Below are positions 13,855 to 22,588 of a DNA stretch of 33,814 nt, piece by piece. The DNA is from Bacteroidaceae bacterium (lineage in GTDB: Bacteria; Bacteroidota; Bacteroidia; Bacteroidales; Bacteroidaceae): assembly GCA_017529865.1 (NCBI GenBank), contig JAFXNA010000040.1:1-33814 (forward strand), read 5' to 3'. The notes beneath the pieces are model-generated. The model saw only the letters and a program-made list of their open reading frames with translations. It had not been told where the DNA came from and made no database searches. Within the stretch, counting starts at the first letter, position 1. Each line of letters begins with the position of its first letter. Both the position numbers and the translations under genes were made by a program.

Positions 13855-16041
13855 ATGAGTAAACTAAGATTTGACGTGGTACAGGATGCTTTCAAGAAGA
13901 AGGCCGTACCAGCAGAGAGTCCAGCCGAGAGGACTTCGAAGTATTTCGGTGAATTAGTGTTCAACCGTGAGAACATGCACAAGTATCTGAACACAAAGAC
14001 CTATGAGGCACTCATCGACTGTATCGACAACGGTCACCCACTTGACCGTGCTACAGCTGACGAGGTGGCTGAAGGTATGAAGACGTGGGCTATGGAACAT
14101 GGTGTGACACATATCACCCACTGGTTCCAACCTCTCACAGAGGGCACCGCCGAAAAACACGATTCCCTGATGGAGTACGACGGTAAGGGTGGTATGCTAG
14201 AGCAGTTCGACGGCAAGTCGCTCATCCAGCAGGAACCGGATGCCAGCTCGTTCCCAAGCGGCGGAATCCGTGCAACATTCGAGGCCCGTGGCTATACGGC
14301 ATGGGACCCGACTTCTCCTGTATTCATTCAGGACGATACGCTCTGTATCCCTACGGTCTTCATCTCTTATACAGGTGAGGCACTCGACTATAAGACCCCG
14401 CTGAAGAAGTCGCTGAAGGCCGTGAGCGATGCAGCAGTACCTATCTGTCAGCTGTTCGACCCCAAGGTGAAGAAAGTCTACTCATATCTGGGTTGGGAAC
14501 AGGAGTACTTCCTTGTTGATGAGGACCTCTATGCAGCCCGTCCCGACCTCATGCTGACAGGCCGTACCCTCATGGGACATGAGTCATCGAAGAACCAGCA
14601 GCTGGACGACCACTACTTCGGCGCCATCCCGTCACGTGTGATGGAGTTCATGAAGGATGTCGAGATTGCCGGCTATCGTCACGGCATTCCTTTGAAGACC
14701 CGCCACAACGAGGTGGCACCTAACCAGTTCGAGTTGGCACCGATCTTCGGCGAGACCAACCTTTCGAACGACCAGAACCAGATGATCATGAACCTCATGC
14801 AGCAGATTGCCCGTAAGCATGGATTCGTACTCCTGCTCCACGAGAAACCATTCGCAGGTATCAACGGCTCAGGAAAGCATAACAACTGGTCATTGGGTAC
14901 AGATACCGGCACCCTGCTTCTTGCTCCAGGTAAGGATGCGATGGGTAACCTGCAGTTCGTCACCTTCTTCGTGAATGTGCTCGTAGCAGTCCAGAAGCAC
15001 AACGCCCTGCTGAAGGCATCCATCGCTACCGCAACCAATGCCCATCGTCTGGGAGCTAACGAAGCACCACCAGCCATCATTTCATCCTTCCTGGGACACA
15101 CGATGACCAAGGTGCTTCATAAGTTGCTCGAAGTACCGTCAGATACTCCGATTGAGATTGCAGGAAAGAAAGGTGCATCCGTGGGATTGGTCGAGATACC
15201 AGAGATATTCATCGACAACACCGACCGCAACCGTACCTCTCCATTCGCATTCACAGGAAACCGCTTCGAGTTCCGTGCCGTGGGTTCGAGTGCGAACTGT
15301 GCAGGAGCGATGACCACCCTGAACGCAGCCGTAGCCGAACAGCTCACAGCGTTCAAGGCAGCAGTCGATAAGGAGATGGCAGCAGGCAAGCCAATGAATA
15401 TCGCCTTCATGGACGTACTCAAACCACTCATCGCTAGTATCATCGACACCGTCTGCTTCGATGGAAACGGCTATACCGAAGAATGGAAGGAAGAGGCCAA
15501 GCGTCGTGGACTTGACACTGAGACCTGTGTGCCCATTATGTTCGACGAATTCACCAAGCCGGCATCCGTTGAGATGTTCGAGAAGACAGGAGTCTATACA
15601 AAACCAGAGCTTGAAGCCCGCAACGAAGTGAAGTGGGAAACCTATACGAAGAAAGTACAGATTGAAGCACGTGTGATGGGACGTATGGCTCAGAACCACA
15701 TCATCCCTGCTGCCCTTGCATACAAGAATCGCCTACTCACCATCATCACCCAGTTGAAGGCCCTCTATCCCGATGATTTCGAGTCGATGGCTCAAACCGA
15801 ACTGGCTTTGCTCCAGCGTGTTACCAAACTCGTTGAGGATATCCGCACCAAGTGTGCTGCGATGGTCGATGCCCGCAAGGCAGCAAACAAGATTGAGGAC
15901 GAGCGCGAAAAAGCTTTGGCTTACTACGCTATTGCAGAATCACTCTTCGCCATCCGTCGTCCTATCGATAAACTCGAAGAAGTGGTCGACAACGACCTGT
16001 GGCCATTGCCAAAGTATCGTGAGCTGTTGTTCATCAACTAA
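13855..16041 (+). CDS. glnN: Glutamine synthetase type III
   Basis: 728 residues, the length of the GSIII family that is typical of Bacteroides and Prevotella (GSI is about 450-470). It makes Gln from Glu, ammonia and ATP. Motifs include the GSIII N-terminus with YFGELVFNRENM, THWFQPLTEGTAEKHDS, the ammonia/glutamate-site region WEQEYFLVD, the GS-typical GINGSGKHNNWS, and the C-terminal NRTSPFAFTGNRFEFRA segment. It is the last gene of the nitrogen operon, and a bidirectional terminator follows. Confidence 0.96.
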   Translation: MSKLRFDVVQDAFKKKAVPAESPAERTSKYFGELVFNRENMHKYLNTKTYEALIDCIDNGHPLDRATADEVAEGMKTWAMEHGVTHITHWFQPLTEGTAEKHDSLMEYDGKGGMLEQFDGKSLIQQEPDASSFPSGGIRATFEARGYTAWDPTSPVFIQDDTLCIPTVFISYTGEALDYKTPLKKSLKAVSDAAVPICQLFDPKVKKVYSYLGWEQEYFLVDEDLYAARPDLMLTGRTLMGHESSKNQQLDDHYFGAIPSRVMEFMKDVEIAGYRHGIPLKTRHNEVAPNQFELAPIFGETNLSNDQNQMIMNLMQQIARKHGFVLLLHEKPFAGINGSGKHNNWSLGTDTGTLLLAPGKDAMGNLQFVTFFVNVLVAVQKHNALLKASIATATNAHRLGANEAPPAIISSFLGHTMTKVLHKLLEVPSDTPIEIAGKKGASVGLVEIPEIFIDNTDRNRTSPFAFTGNRFEFRAVGSSANCAGAMTTLNAAVAEQLTAFKAAVDKEMAAGKPMNIAFMDVLKPLIASIIDTVCFDGNGYTEEWKEEAKRRGLDTETCVPIMFDEFTKPASVEMFEKTGVYTKPELEARNEVKWETYTKKVQIEARVMGRMAQNHIIPAALAYKNRLLTIITQLKALYPDDFESMAQTELALLQRVTKLVEDIRTKCAAMVDARKAANKIEDEREKALAYYAIAESLFAIRRPIDKLEEVVDNDLWPLPKYRELLFIN

Positions 16042-16078
16042 TAATGAGCATTAGTTTATAAGGTTAATAGATGAAAAT

Positions 16079-16109
16079 AGGAGGATGTGCCAAGCACATC
16101 CTCCTTTCT
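16079..16109. terminator. Intrinsic terminator between glnN and the GH3 gene
   Basis: AGGAGGATGTGC (16079-16090), loop CAA, GCACATCCTCCT (16094-16105): a perfect 12-bp stem, followed by TTCTGTTT on the plus strand. It terminates the nitrogen operon and may also serve the converging GH3 gene. Confidence 0.9.
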
Positions 16110-16112
16110 GTT

Positions 16113-18449
16113 TCATAGTGTCATGTCGGGGCGCATGACATCGTGGGCTTTCACGTTTTGTTGTTTAGACTGTGAATAAACGGCAGTGCAGCGGATGTCA
16201 TCGACATGAGCGGCAAACTGCAGTTGATACTTACCGGCTGGAGTTTCCCAACTTTGGCTCGCTTCGTTGTAGGAGGCGAGGTCGTAAGTGGTGACACGCA
16301 TGGTGAGGGTTTGGCTCTCGCCTGGCTGTAACTGACGGGTCTTGGCAAATGACTTCAGTTCACGTGCAGGTTTTGTTAAGCCGCTTGTAGGAGCTGATAC
16401 ATACAATTGTACAGCTTCTTTGCCTGCTACACTTCCTGTGTTGGTAACGGTGACAGATGCTTCGAATCCGCCTTTTGTGGCCTTGACTTTGGGGTTGCTA
16501 TATGCGAAGGTCGTGTAGCTAAGTCCGTATCCGAAGGGGTAGGAGACCGCTTTGTGTTGGGTGCTGAAATAGCGATAGCCGACGTCGAGACCTTCACGAT
16601 GGAGTGTGAAGTCACGGAATTCGGTCTTCCCATTAACGGGTGCGCCTGCTGGACGGGCATTGGGGAAGTTGGCACTCGAGGGGAGGTCCATCAGGTTGAT
16701 AGGCCAAGTCATAGATAGTTTGCCGGATGGGTTTTCCTTACCTGTCAGTACGTCAGCAACCGAGTAGCCACCTTCCTGACCTGGTTGCCAAGCGAGCAGG
16801 ATGGCATCGGGTTTAGACTTCCACGATGCGGTCTCGATGACATTACCCATATTGAGTACGACTACTACATGCTTATTGGCTGCATGGAAGGCTGCACATA
16901 CATCATCGATGAGTTGTTGTTCCACATCGCTCAACTTGAAGTCGTTTTCTTCCTGACGGTCGGAACCTTCACCGGCCTGACGTCCGATGGTGATGATGGC
17001 AATATCGGATTCCTGTGCCTGCACATTGATAATCTGACGACTTACAGCCATTTCGGGCAGTACTGCCTTGCCCCAGAACCATCCTCTGCGAGCGGGACCT
17101 GCTGCTGTGAGGCTGGCCTGATAGTCTTTATAGGCTTTGTAGACATTAGACAGTTTTTCGTTGACAGAGAGTCCTGCTTCGTTCAGACCTGTGAGGAGGT
17201 CGATGGTATAGGCTTTGTTGACATCGCCCGAACCTGTGCCGCCAGCGATGAAGTCGTAGGATGTAAGGCCGAAGACCGATACATTCTGAATACCCCGCAT
17301 CGGAAGAGTGTTCTGGTCGTTTTTCAGCAGTACCATGCCTTCCGTAGCACTTTTACGTGTGATAGCTGCATGGGCTTTCAGGTCGGGTTTGTTAGAGAAC
17401 GGATAGCCTTTGAAACTTGGCGTCTTGACGATGTATTGCAGAATGCGACGCACACAGATGTCGAGATCGCTTTCTTTGAGGTCGCCGCTCTGTACCTTAC
17501 TGATGATATCCTGTGTCTGGTTTGCAGCTCCAGGCTCCATGAGGTCGTTACCTGCCATGATTTGTGCAGCGGTATTACGCAGGCCCGTCCAGTCGGTCAT
17601 GACGATACCTTGGAACCCCCACTCATCGCGCAGGATGGTGGTAAGTAGTTCTTTGTTTTCTTGGGTAAAAGGTCCGTTCAGGCGGTTGTAAGACGACATG
17701 ATGGTCCAAGGATTGGCTTCGCGAACTGCAATTTCAAAGCCTTTGAGATAGATCTCACGCAGGGTGCGTTGTGTCATCACCTCATTGACTCCCATTCGGT
17801 TCGTCTCTTGCGAATTGCCTGCAAAGTGTTTCATCGAAACGCCCACACCTTGGCTTTGTACACCACGAACGTATGCTGCTGCAATCTTACCAGTGAGCAA
17901 CGGGTCTTCTGAATAGTATTCGAAGTTACGTCCGCAGAGTGGGGAACGATGGATATTCATTCCAGGTGCCAACAATACATCACAGCCGTATTCCAACACT
18001 TCGTTGCCGATGCACTTACCTACCTCTTCGACAAGTTCTTGATTCCAGGTACAAGCGAGTGCCGTACCTACAGGGAAACCGGTGCAGTAGTAGGTGTTGT
18101 TGTCGTTCTGACGGGTAGGGGAGATGCGCACGCCGGCTGGACCGTCAGTGAGTACGGTGGACGGAATGCCAAGTCGGGTGATAGCTTGCGTATTTCCAGC
18201 AGCTCCAGGCACTTGATGGGAGTGACCTCCCAGCATACCGTTAGCTTGGTTAGGTGCTGCCTGACGATTCGTGCCAACCACCAACGTGGCTTTTTCTTCG
18301 AGCGTCATTGCTTTCAGAATTTCATCGATATTGTTTGCCTTGAGCGTGATCTGGGCAGAGAGATTTTGTGCGTATAATGAAAAGCACAAAAATGCGATTA
18401 AGCTGAACACAGTGCCAAACTTGCTTGAAGCAATATTGAGGCGTAGCAT
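16113..18449 (-). CDS. Glycoside hydrolase family 3 beta-glucosidase-like, secreted
   Basis: 778 residues from the start at 18449. A signal peptide (FSLIAFLCFSLYAQNLSAQ core) directs it to the periplasm or outside. The GH3 N-terminal barrel shows KATLVVG, TDGPAGVRI, SMKHFAGN and IVMTDWTG with the nucleophile Asp. The second domain contains AGEGSDRQEEN, where the Glu is the likely acid/base, and a fibronectin type III-like C-terminal domain begins near VTVTNTGSVAGKEAVQLYV. It would release beta-linked glucose or related sugars from plant glycans. Frames starting at 18500 and 18536 are possible, but that extension resembles translated spacer repeat (TTTTACATT type). Confidence 0.92.
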   Translation of the reverse strand: MLRLNIASSKFGTVFSLIAFLCFSLYAQNLSAQITLKANNIDEILKAMTLEEKATLVVGTNRQAAPNQANGMLGGHSHQVPGAAGNTQAITRLGIPSTVLTDGPAGVRISPTRQNDNNTYYCTGFPVGTALACTWNQELVEEVGKCIGNEVLEYGCDVLLAPGMNIHRSPLCGRNFEYYSEDPLLTGKIAAAYVRGVQSQGVGVSMKHFAGNSQETNRMGVNEVMTQRTLREIYLKGFEIAVREANPWTIMSSYNRLNGPFTQENKELLTTILRDEWGFQGIVMTDWTGLRNTAAQIMAGNDLMEPGAANQTQDIISKVQSGDLKESDLDICVRRILQYIVKTPSFKGYPFSNKPDLKAHAAITRKSATEGMVLLKNDQNTLPMRGIQNVSVFGLTSYDFIAGGTGSGDVNKAYTIDLLTGLNEAGLSVNEKLSNVYKAYKDYQASLTAAGPARRGWFWGKAVLPEMAVSRQIINVQAQESDIAIITIGRQAGEGSDRQEENDFKLSDVEQQLIDDVCAAFHAANKHVVVVLNMGNVIETASWKSKPDAILLAWQPGQEGGYSVADVLTGKENPSGKLSMTWPINLMDLPSSANFPNARPAGAPVNGKTEFRDFTLHREGLDVGYRYFSTQHKAVSYPFGYGLSYTTFAYSNPKVKATKGGFEASVTVTNTGSVAGKEAVQLYVSAPTSGLTKPARELKSFAKTRQLQPGESQTLTMRVTTYDLASYNEASQSWETPAGKYQLQFAAHVDDIRCTAVYSQSKQQNVKAHDVMRPDMTL

Positions 18450-18546
18450 TTTGGACGAAGTCAATGTAAAATGTAAAAGGTAGAATGTAAGTCGTTTCAT
18501 GATATAATATAATGTAAAAGGAGAAAGATAAAACATAAATTGTAGT

Positions 18547-18578
18547 AAAAAAGCACTCAGGGATTGCCTTGAGTGCTT
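18547..18578 (-). terminator. Intrinsic terminator of efp
   Basis: On the minus strand AGCACTCA and TGAGTGCT (18552-18577) form an 8-bp stem extended by GG/CC inside, followed by a T run (18547-18551). It begins 21 bases after the efp stop. Confidence 0.9.
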
Positions 18579-18598
18579 ATTAAGTCGGTTGAGGCAGA

Positions 18599-19168
18599 TT
18601 ACTTACGAGATACGTAGCTGCCGTCACGAGTATCAACCTCGATGAGGTCGCCTTCGTTGATGAAGAGCGGAACGCGAATTTCTACACCAGTCTCGAGTGT
18701 AGCTGGTTTGGTTGCGTTGGTTGCAGTATCACCCTTCAATCCTGGTTCTGTGTAAGTCACTTTGAGCACAATCTTAACTGGTGCTTCTGCTGTGAGGATA
18801 GCACCTGTCTGGTCATCGATAGATGCCATTACCATTGTTTCGCCTTCCTTGAGGAAGTCACCACCAGTGATGAGGTCCTTGTTGATGTTAATCTGCTCGT
18901 AAGTTTCTGTATTCATGAACACCATGTCGGCACCTTCTTTATAAAGGTACTGGAACTGCTGGTGAGATACGGTTACGTCGTCGAGTTTTGCTGATACAAT
19001 CCATGTACGTTCAAGCACTCGTCCGTCTTCTACGTTGCGAAGTTTGGTAATCATGACTGTATTACCTTTACCTGGTTTCTTGTGAAGGAAGTCGATAACT
19101 ACCCAAATTTTGCCGTCGTCGAGGCGGAGGCAAACGCCTTTCTTAATGTCTCCTGCTAAAATAGCCAT
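18599..19168 (-). CDS. efp: Translation elongation factor P
   Basis: 189 residues, the normal length. EF-P binds ribosomes stalled at consecutive prolines and restores peptide bond formation. The N-terminal KOW-like domain contains the tip loop KKPGKGNTVM, whose Lys is the site modified or functionally critical in many bacteria. The C-terminal OB domain ends VPLFINEGDLIEVDTRDGSYVSR, the family signature. The gene is monocistronic with its own promoter (19279-19310) and terminator, and is divergent from rpmH. Confidence 0.97.
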   Translation of the reverse strand: MAILAGDIKKGVCLRLDDGKIWVVIDFLHKKPGKGNTVMITKLRNVEDGRVLERTWIVSAKLDDVTVSHQQFQYLYKEGADMVFMNTETYEQININKDLITGGDFLKEGETMVMASIDDQTGAILTAEAPVKIVLKVTYTEPGLKGDTATNATKPATLETGVEIRVPLFINEGDLIEVDTRDGSYVSRK

Positions 19169-19278
19169 AATTTGATTTACTATTAGACGATTTACAATTT
19201 ATAATATTGAATTATTTTTACGATTTATTCTATGGGGCAATTCTGCATTTTTTGAATGCCACTTGCCCTAAATCGAAT

Positions 19279-19310
19279 GCAAAATTAGGTGTTTTTCGCA
19301 AAATAACAAA
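19279..19310 (-). promoter_or_regulatory. Promoter of efp
   Basis: On the minus strand TTTG (19307-19310) is separated by 19 bases from TAATTTTGC (19279-19287). The predicted 5' untranslated region is about 100 bases. Confidence 0.75.
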
Positions 19311-19336
19311 AAAAGTAAGCAAAAAACCGCTAATTC

Positions 19337-19369
19337 TTTGGTCGATTTATTTAAAATCACTAATTTTGC
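19337..19369 (+). promoter_or_regulatory. Promoter of rpmH
   Basis: TTTG at 19337-19340, 20-base spacer, TAATTTTGC at 19361-19369. It faces away from the efp promoter, and the two -33 elements are 26 bases apart. Confidence 0.75.
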
Positions 19370-19424
19370 ACGCTGTTTGTGCAAAGAAACGAACGATATT
19401 AGAAAATTCAAATAAGATAAAGCA

Positions 19425-19580
19425 ATGAAAAGAACATTCCAACCTCACAATCGTAAGAGAATTAACAAGCACGGATTCCGTCAGCGTATGACAACAAAGA
19501 ACGGTCGCCGCGTGTTGTCAATGCGTCGCAAGAAAGGACGTAAGTCTCTTACAGTATCAAGCGAAAATCACGGAAAGTAA
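19425..19580 (+). CDS. rpmH: 50S ribosomal protein L34
   Basis: 51 residues beginning [19 protein letters not shown] and containing [14 protein letters not shown]; this is the highly conserved basic L34 sequence with a short C-terminal extension ([11 protein letters not shown]). It is a structural protein of the large ribosomal subunit. In many bacteria rpmH neighbours rnpA; here it is alone and divergent from efp, an arrangement I recall from Bacteroidales. It has its own promoter and terminator. Confidence 0.97.
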   Translation: MKRTFQPHNRKRINKHGFRQRMTTKNGRRVLSMRRKKGRKSLTVSSENHGK

Positions 19581-19607
19581 TTCCGCGAAGAAGTTGATAA
19601 GAAATAA

Positions 19608-19647
19608 GGTGGAAATCCAAAATGGGTTTTCTCCTTTTTCTTTTTTT
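19608..19647 (+). terminator. Intrinsic terminator of rpmH
   Basis: GGTGGAAATCC (19608-19618) pairs with GGGTTTTCTCC (19624-19634) with one mismatch and two G-T pairs, followed by TTTTTC and seven T. Confidence 0.85.
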
Positions 19648-19734
19648 ATAGGTACTCAATGCTTATTCGAGATGACGAAAATGGAGAAAAACAATCGTTT
19701 TTTTGCATTTTTTTTGTTTTTTTTTCAATTTTTG

Positions 19735-19765
19735 TTTGGCTGTACATTTTTTCTTATTATATTTG
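19735..19765 (+). promoter_or_regulatory. Promoter of the small secreted protein gene at 19814
   Basis: TTTG at 19735-19738, 19-base spacer, TATATTTG at 19758-19765. The ATG at 19814 follows about 40 bases after the predicted transcript start. Confidence 0.75.
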
Positions 19766-19813
19766 CGGTACAAATTGATATGAGTGAACAACAAACCTAA
19801 AAGTTATTGAGTT

Positions 19814-20362
19814 ATGAAACGAACACTATTATTACTATCGGTGATGCTATCTACAGTGATGGCATCTGCACAGATTTCGCATGAAGTATTCGGTATGGCA
19901 CTTGGTTCGGATGAGCAGGAGGTCTTTAAAGCTTGGAACGAAGCAGGTGTGAAATACGAACGTTCGAGCGAATTCAGAGACATGTATCACATCAAATCCA
20001 AGAACGAGAACCGTAAACCTACACCTACAGCCATCGATGTGATTTTCGTAAACCACAGGCTGTTTATTGCTCGCTACACCTATCCAAAGGATCACTTCCA
20101 GACTGTATGCGAGTTGTTGAATATGGCTTACGGAAGAACTCTAAGAGCAGATGAGGACGAAATGAAGGTGTATTACGATGACCGTACGAATCAGTTCATC
20201 AACATCAACATGTTTGGTGACAACACCATTCTGACTTACGGTATCAACTTGGCGCCACCTCAGCCAAACCGTGGTCCGTTTGGAAGACCTGGAGGTGTTT
20301 TTGGAGGTCGCCCACGTCAGATGCAAACACCACCTCAAACGCAGCAACCTCAACGCCCGTAA
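19814..20362 (+). CDS. Small secreted protein of unknown function with Pro/Gln-rich tail
   Basis: 182 residues with a signal peptide (MKRTLLLLSVML core, cleavage near ASAQ). The mature domain of about 120 residues starts ISHEVFGMALGSDEQEVFKAWNEAG and mixes helices and strands. The last 40 residues are low complexity in Pro, Gly, Arg and Gln (ending TPPQTQQPQRP), suggesting a disordered tail. I do not recognise the family. It has its own promoter and a terminator shared with the converging porin gene. Confidence 0.8.
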   Translation: MKRTLLLLSVMLSTVMASAQISHEVFGMALGSDEQEVFKAWNEAGVKYERSSEFRDMYHIKSKNENRKPTPTAIDVIFVNHRLFIARYTYPKDHFQTVCELLNMAYGRTLRADEDEMKVYYDDRTNQFININMFGDNTILTYGINLAPPQPNRGPFGRPGGVFGGRPRQMQTPPQTQQPQRP

Positions 20363-20372
20363 GTGTGAAAAT

Positions 20373-20404
20373 AAAAGTGAGCAACTCGAGTTGCTCACTT
20401 TTTT
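20373..20404. terminator. Bidirectional intrinsic terminator
   Basis: A perfect palindrome centred on CTCGAG at 20385-20390 with arms AAAGTGAGCAACT and its complement. It is flanked by A on the left and T on the right, so it can end transcripts from both the gene at 19814-20362 and the porin gene. Confidence 0.9.
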
Positions 20405-20410
20405 GTTTGC

Positions 20411-21427
20411 TTAGAACTTTACGTAGGCTTGGAGGTCGAACGTGTTGTAGTTCTTATCAAGCTCAAGACGTGCATGGGTGAAGGTGTAGTTGGCTTGCAA
20501 CTGCACGTATTTACATGGGCGGTAGTTGAGTGCCAGCCCATAGTTAGTCTTGGTGCTGTCCCAATGCTTGGTGCCACGATAAACGTCCCAACGGCCATAG
20601 AGTTTCAGCTGGCTGGTGAGTGGTGCTCCTACAAGGGCATACCATCCGTCGGCATTCTTGTCGCCGATATATTCGGCACGTGCCGACCAGTCGCTTTCGT
20701 ACTGCATGCCTGCTGACCAGCGTTTGCGGTCGAGGGTTTGGCCTGCGTTGTTCACATAGTTTCCGTTCCATCCGTAGGCTCCAATCAAAAGGTCCTTGAT
20801 TGGCTCAACCCATACGCCTGCGAGGTAGTCCTTCCGTTTGTTTTTATCGGAGTGGTTCACACCCTGACCGTTGTAGACTCCTGCGTGATAGTGAAGGAAT
20901 CGGTGATCGCCTTGCGGGAAGAGGTCACCGCTGACGGCCAATCCGACATCACGTCCGTGGCTAAGCTGCTCGCCTACGATGTCGGCATATCCGCCGATGA
21001 AGGATACGCACTGTGAGTAGGTGCCCAAACCGATGTCCATAGGGTGGTAGGGGTTCTCGAAGGTGAAGGCTCGCTTCTGCTGACCGAGTTTCACCTTGAA
21101 TTCAGGATATTTCTGCCATTCGATCCATGCGTCGACGATGTGTGGTCCGCTTTCTTTGGCGGTACCTGAAACTCCTGTGTATTCGAACTGTACCAGATAG
21201 GCGTAGTCGAGCACTTTGCCTGCGACGTGCAAACGGAGCGAGCGTGCGGCAAAGTCTGTCTTTGCCTCTTTGGCTTCGTTGTCAGTCCAGTTGGCCTCGG
21301 TGATGACACATCCGCCGAAGGTGAATGAGTTGATGAGATCTTGTTTTGCCTGTTCTGCCAGATTGTTCTGTGCAGAGAGTGTCAGAGCCGTAGCGAATAC
21401 GGCTGTGGAAATGATGAATCGTTTCAT
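20411..21427 (-). CDS. Phosphate-selective porin O/P-type outer-membrane protein
   Basis: 338 residues with a signal peptide (MKRFIISTAVFATALTLSAQ). The barrel shows the OprO/OprP-family pattern: LRLHVAGKVLDYAYLVQFEYTG, then FKVKLGQQKRAFTFENPYHP, and a final strand ending in YVKF with terminal Phe, the outer-membrane assembly signal. Family members pass phosphate, polyphosphate or other anions; the substrate here cannot be told. It begins 11 bases after argD on the same strand, so it may be read through from the arginine operon, and it ends at the bidirectional terminator. Confidence 0.85.
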   Translation of the reverse strand: MKRFIISTAVFATALTLSAQNNLAEQAKQDLINSFTFGGCVITEANWTDNEAKEAKTDFAARSLRLHVAGKVLDYAYLVQFEYTGVSGTAKESGPHIVDAWIEWQKYPEFKVKLGQQKRAFTFENPYHPMDIGLGTYSQCVSFIGGYADIVGEQLSHGRDVGLAVSGDLFPQGDHRFLHYHAGVYNGQGVNHSDKNKRKDYLAGVWVEPIKDLLIGAYGWNGNYVNNAGQTLDRKRWSAGMQYESDWSARAEYIGDKNADGWYALVGAPLTSQLKLYGRWDVYRGTKHWDSTKTNYGLALNYRPCKYVQLQANYTFTHARLELDKNYNTFDLQAYVKF

Positions 21428-21438
21428 GGTTGTGTTTG

Positions 21439-22572
21439 TTATGATAATACTTGTTTGAATTTCTCAATGAATTGCTGCGCCTCATCCATACTGAGACAGA
21501 GTGGGGGTAGCAGGCGGATGACGTTGGTGCCGCTACAGCCTGTGAAACAATGCTGTTCCTTAATGAGACGTGTACGTGGCTCCTTGTAGGGAATATCCAG
21601 CTCAATACCAATCATCAGTCCTTCGCCACGAACATCAACGATGTGATAGCTGCCTACCAACTTCTTCAGCTCGGCAATCAGGTATGAACCTACCTTGTCA
21701 GCATTCTCTACAAGGTGTTCGCTTTCCATCACATCGAGTACAGCCAATGCAGCCGTACAAGCGAGGTGGTTGCCGCCGAAGGTGGTGCCCAGTTGTCCGT
21801 AGACGGCCTGGAACTTCGGAGCGATGAGCACTCCGCTCATGGGGAATCCGTTGCCAATACCTTTGGCTACGGTGATGAGGTCGGGCTTGATGTCATACCA
21901 TTGATGCGCAAAGAACTTACCAGAACGTCCGTATCCGCATTGGATTTCGTCGCAAATGAGGATGGTATTGGTCTCGTCGCAGAGTTGGCGCAGTCCTTGC
22001 ATGAACTCACGGCTGACTATGCGGATGCCACCCACACCTTGGATGCACTCGATGATACAGGCACACACATCGCCCTTCTCCAGTTCCTGACGCCAAGCGT
22101 CTAGGTCGTTGAGCGGAAGATAGGTGACGTGGCCATTGGCATTGATAGGAGCGATGATTTTCGGATTAGCTGTTACCTCGACTGCCAGAGAAGTACGTCC
22201 GTGGAATGCCTTCTCGAGCGAGAGAATGCGTGTGCGTCCGTTGTAGAACGATGCCAACTTCATGGCGTTCTCGTTTGCTTCTGCACCGCTGTTGACGAGA
22301 AATAGACTGTAGTCTTCGTATCCGCAAGCCTTGCCCAGCCGCTGGGCCAGTTGCTGTTGTAGGGGATTGATAACAGAATTACTATAGAACCCCAGCTTGT
22401 TGAGCTGCTGGGTCAGCATGTCGATGTAGTGAGGGTGGCAGTGCCCAATGCTGATGACTGCATGTCCGCCATAGAGGTCCAGGTATTCCTGACCTTTTTC
22501 GTCCCACACCTTACATCCTTTGCCACGTTCGATGGCAATATCGAATAATGGATAAACGTCGAATAAATTCAT
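21439..22572 (-). CDS. argD: Acetyl- or succinylornithine aminotransferase
   Basis: 377 residues from the ATG at 22572 (MNLFDVYPLFDI). A class III PLP aminotransferase that converts the N-acylglutamate semialdehyde to N-acylornithine. Motifs: LDLYGGHAVISIGHCHP, NSGAEANENAMKLA, ICDEIQCGYGRSGKFFAH, the PLP lysine in VAKGIGNGFPMSG, and TTFGGNHLACTAALA. In Bacteroides fragilis arginine synthesis runs through N-succinyl rather than N-acetyl intermediates, so the substrate here may be succinylated. The upstream in-frame ATG at 22599 would overlap argC and is less likely. Confidence 0.93.
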   Translation of the reverse strand: MNLFDVYPLFDIAIERGKGCKVWDEKGQEYLDLYGGHAVISIGHCHPHYIDMLTQQLNKLGFYSNSVINPLQQQLAQRLGKACGYEDYSLFLVNSGAEANENAMKLASFYNGRTRILSLEKAFHGRTSLAVEVTANPKIIAPINANGHVTYLPLNDLDAWRQELEKGDVCACIIECIQGVGGIRIVSREFMQGLRQLCDETNTILICDEIQCGYGRSGKFFAHQWYDIKPDLITVAKGIGNGFPMSGVLIAPKFQAVYGQLGTTFGGNHLACTAALAVLDVMESEHLVENADKVGSYLIAELKKLVGSYHIVDVRGEGLMIGIELDIPYKEPRTRLIKEQHCFTGCSGTNVIRLLPPLCLSMDEAQQFIEKFKQVLS

Positions 22573-22588
22573 AATTAATAGTTCATAA

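Noticed and set aside
16785..17648. 287-residue plus-strand frame opposite the GH3 gene
   Set aside because: The GH3 frame contains all catalytic motifs on the other strand; the antisense frame has an unnatural Cys and His composition.
19594..19800. 68-residue open frame after rpmH
   Set aside because: It runs through the rpmH terminator and long T tracts, encodes mostly Phe, and includes the promoter of the next gene.
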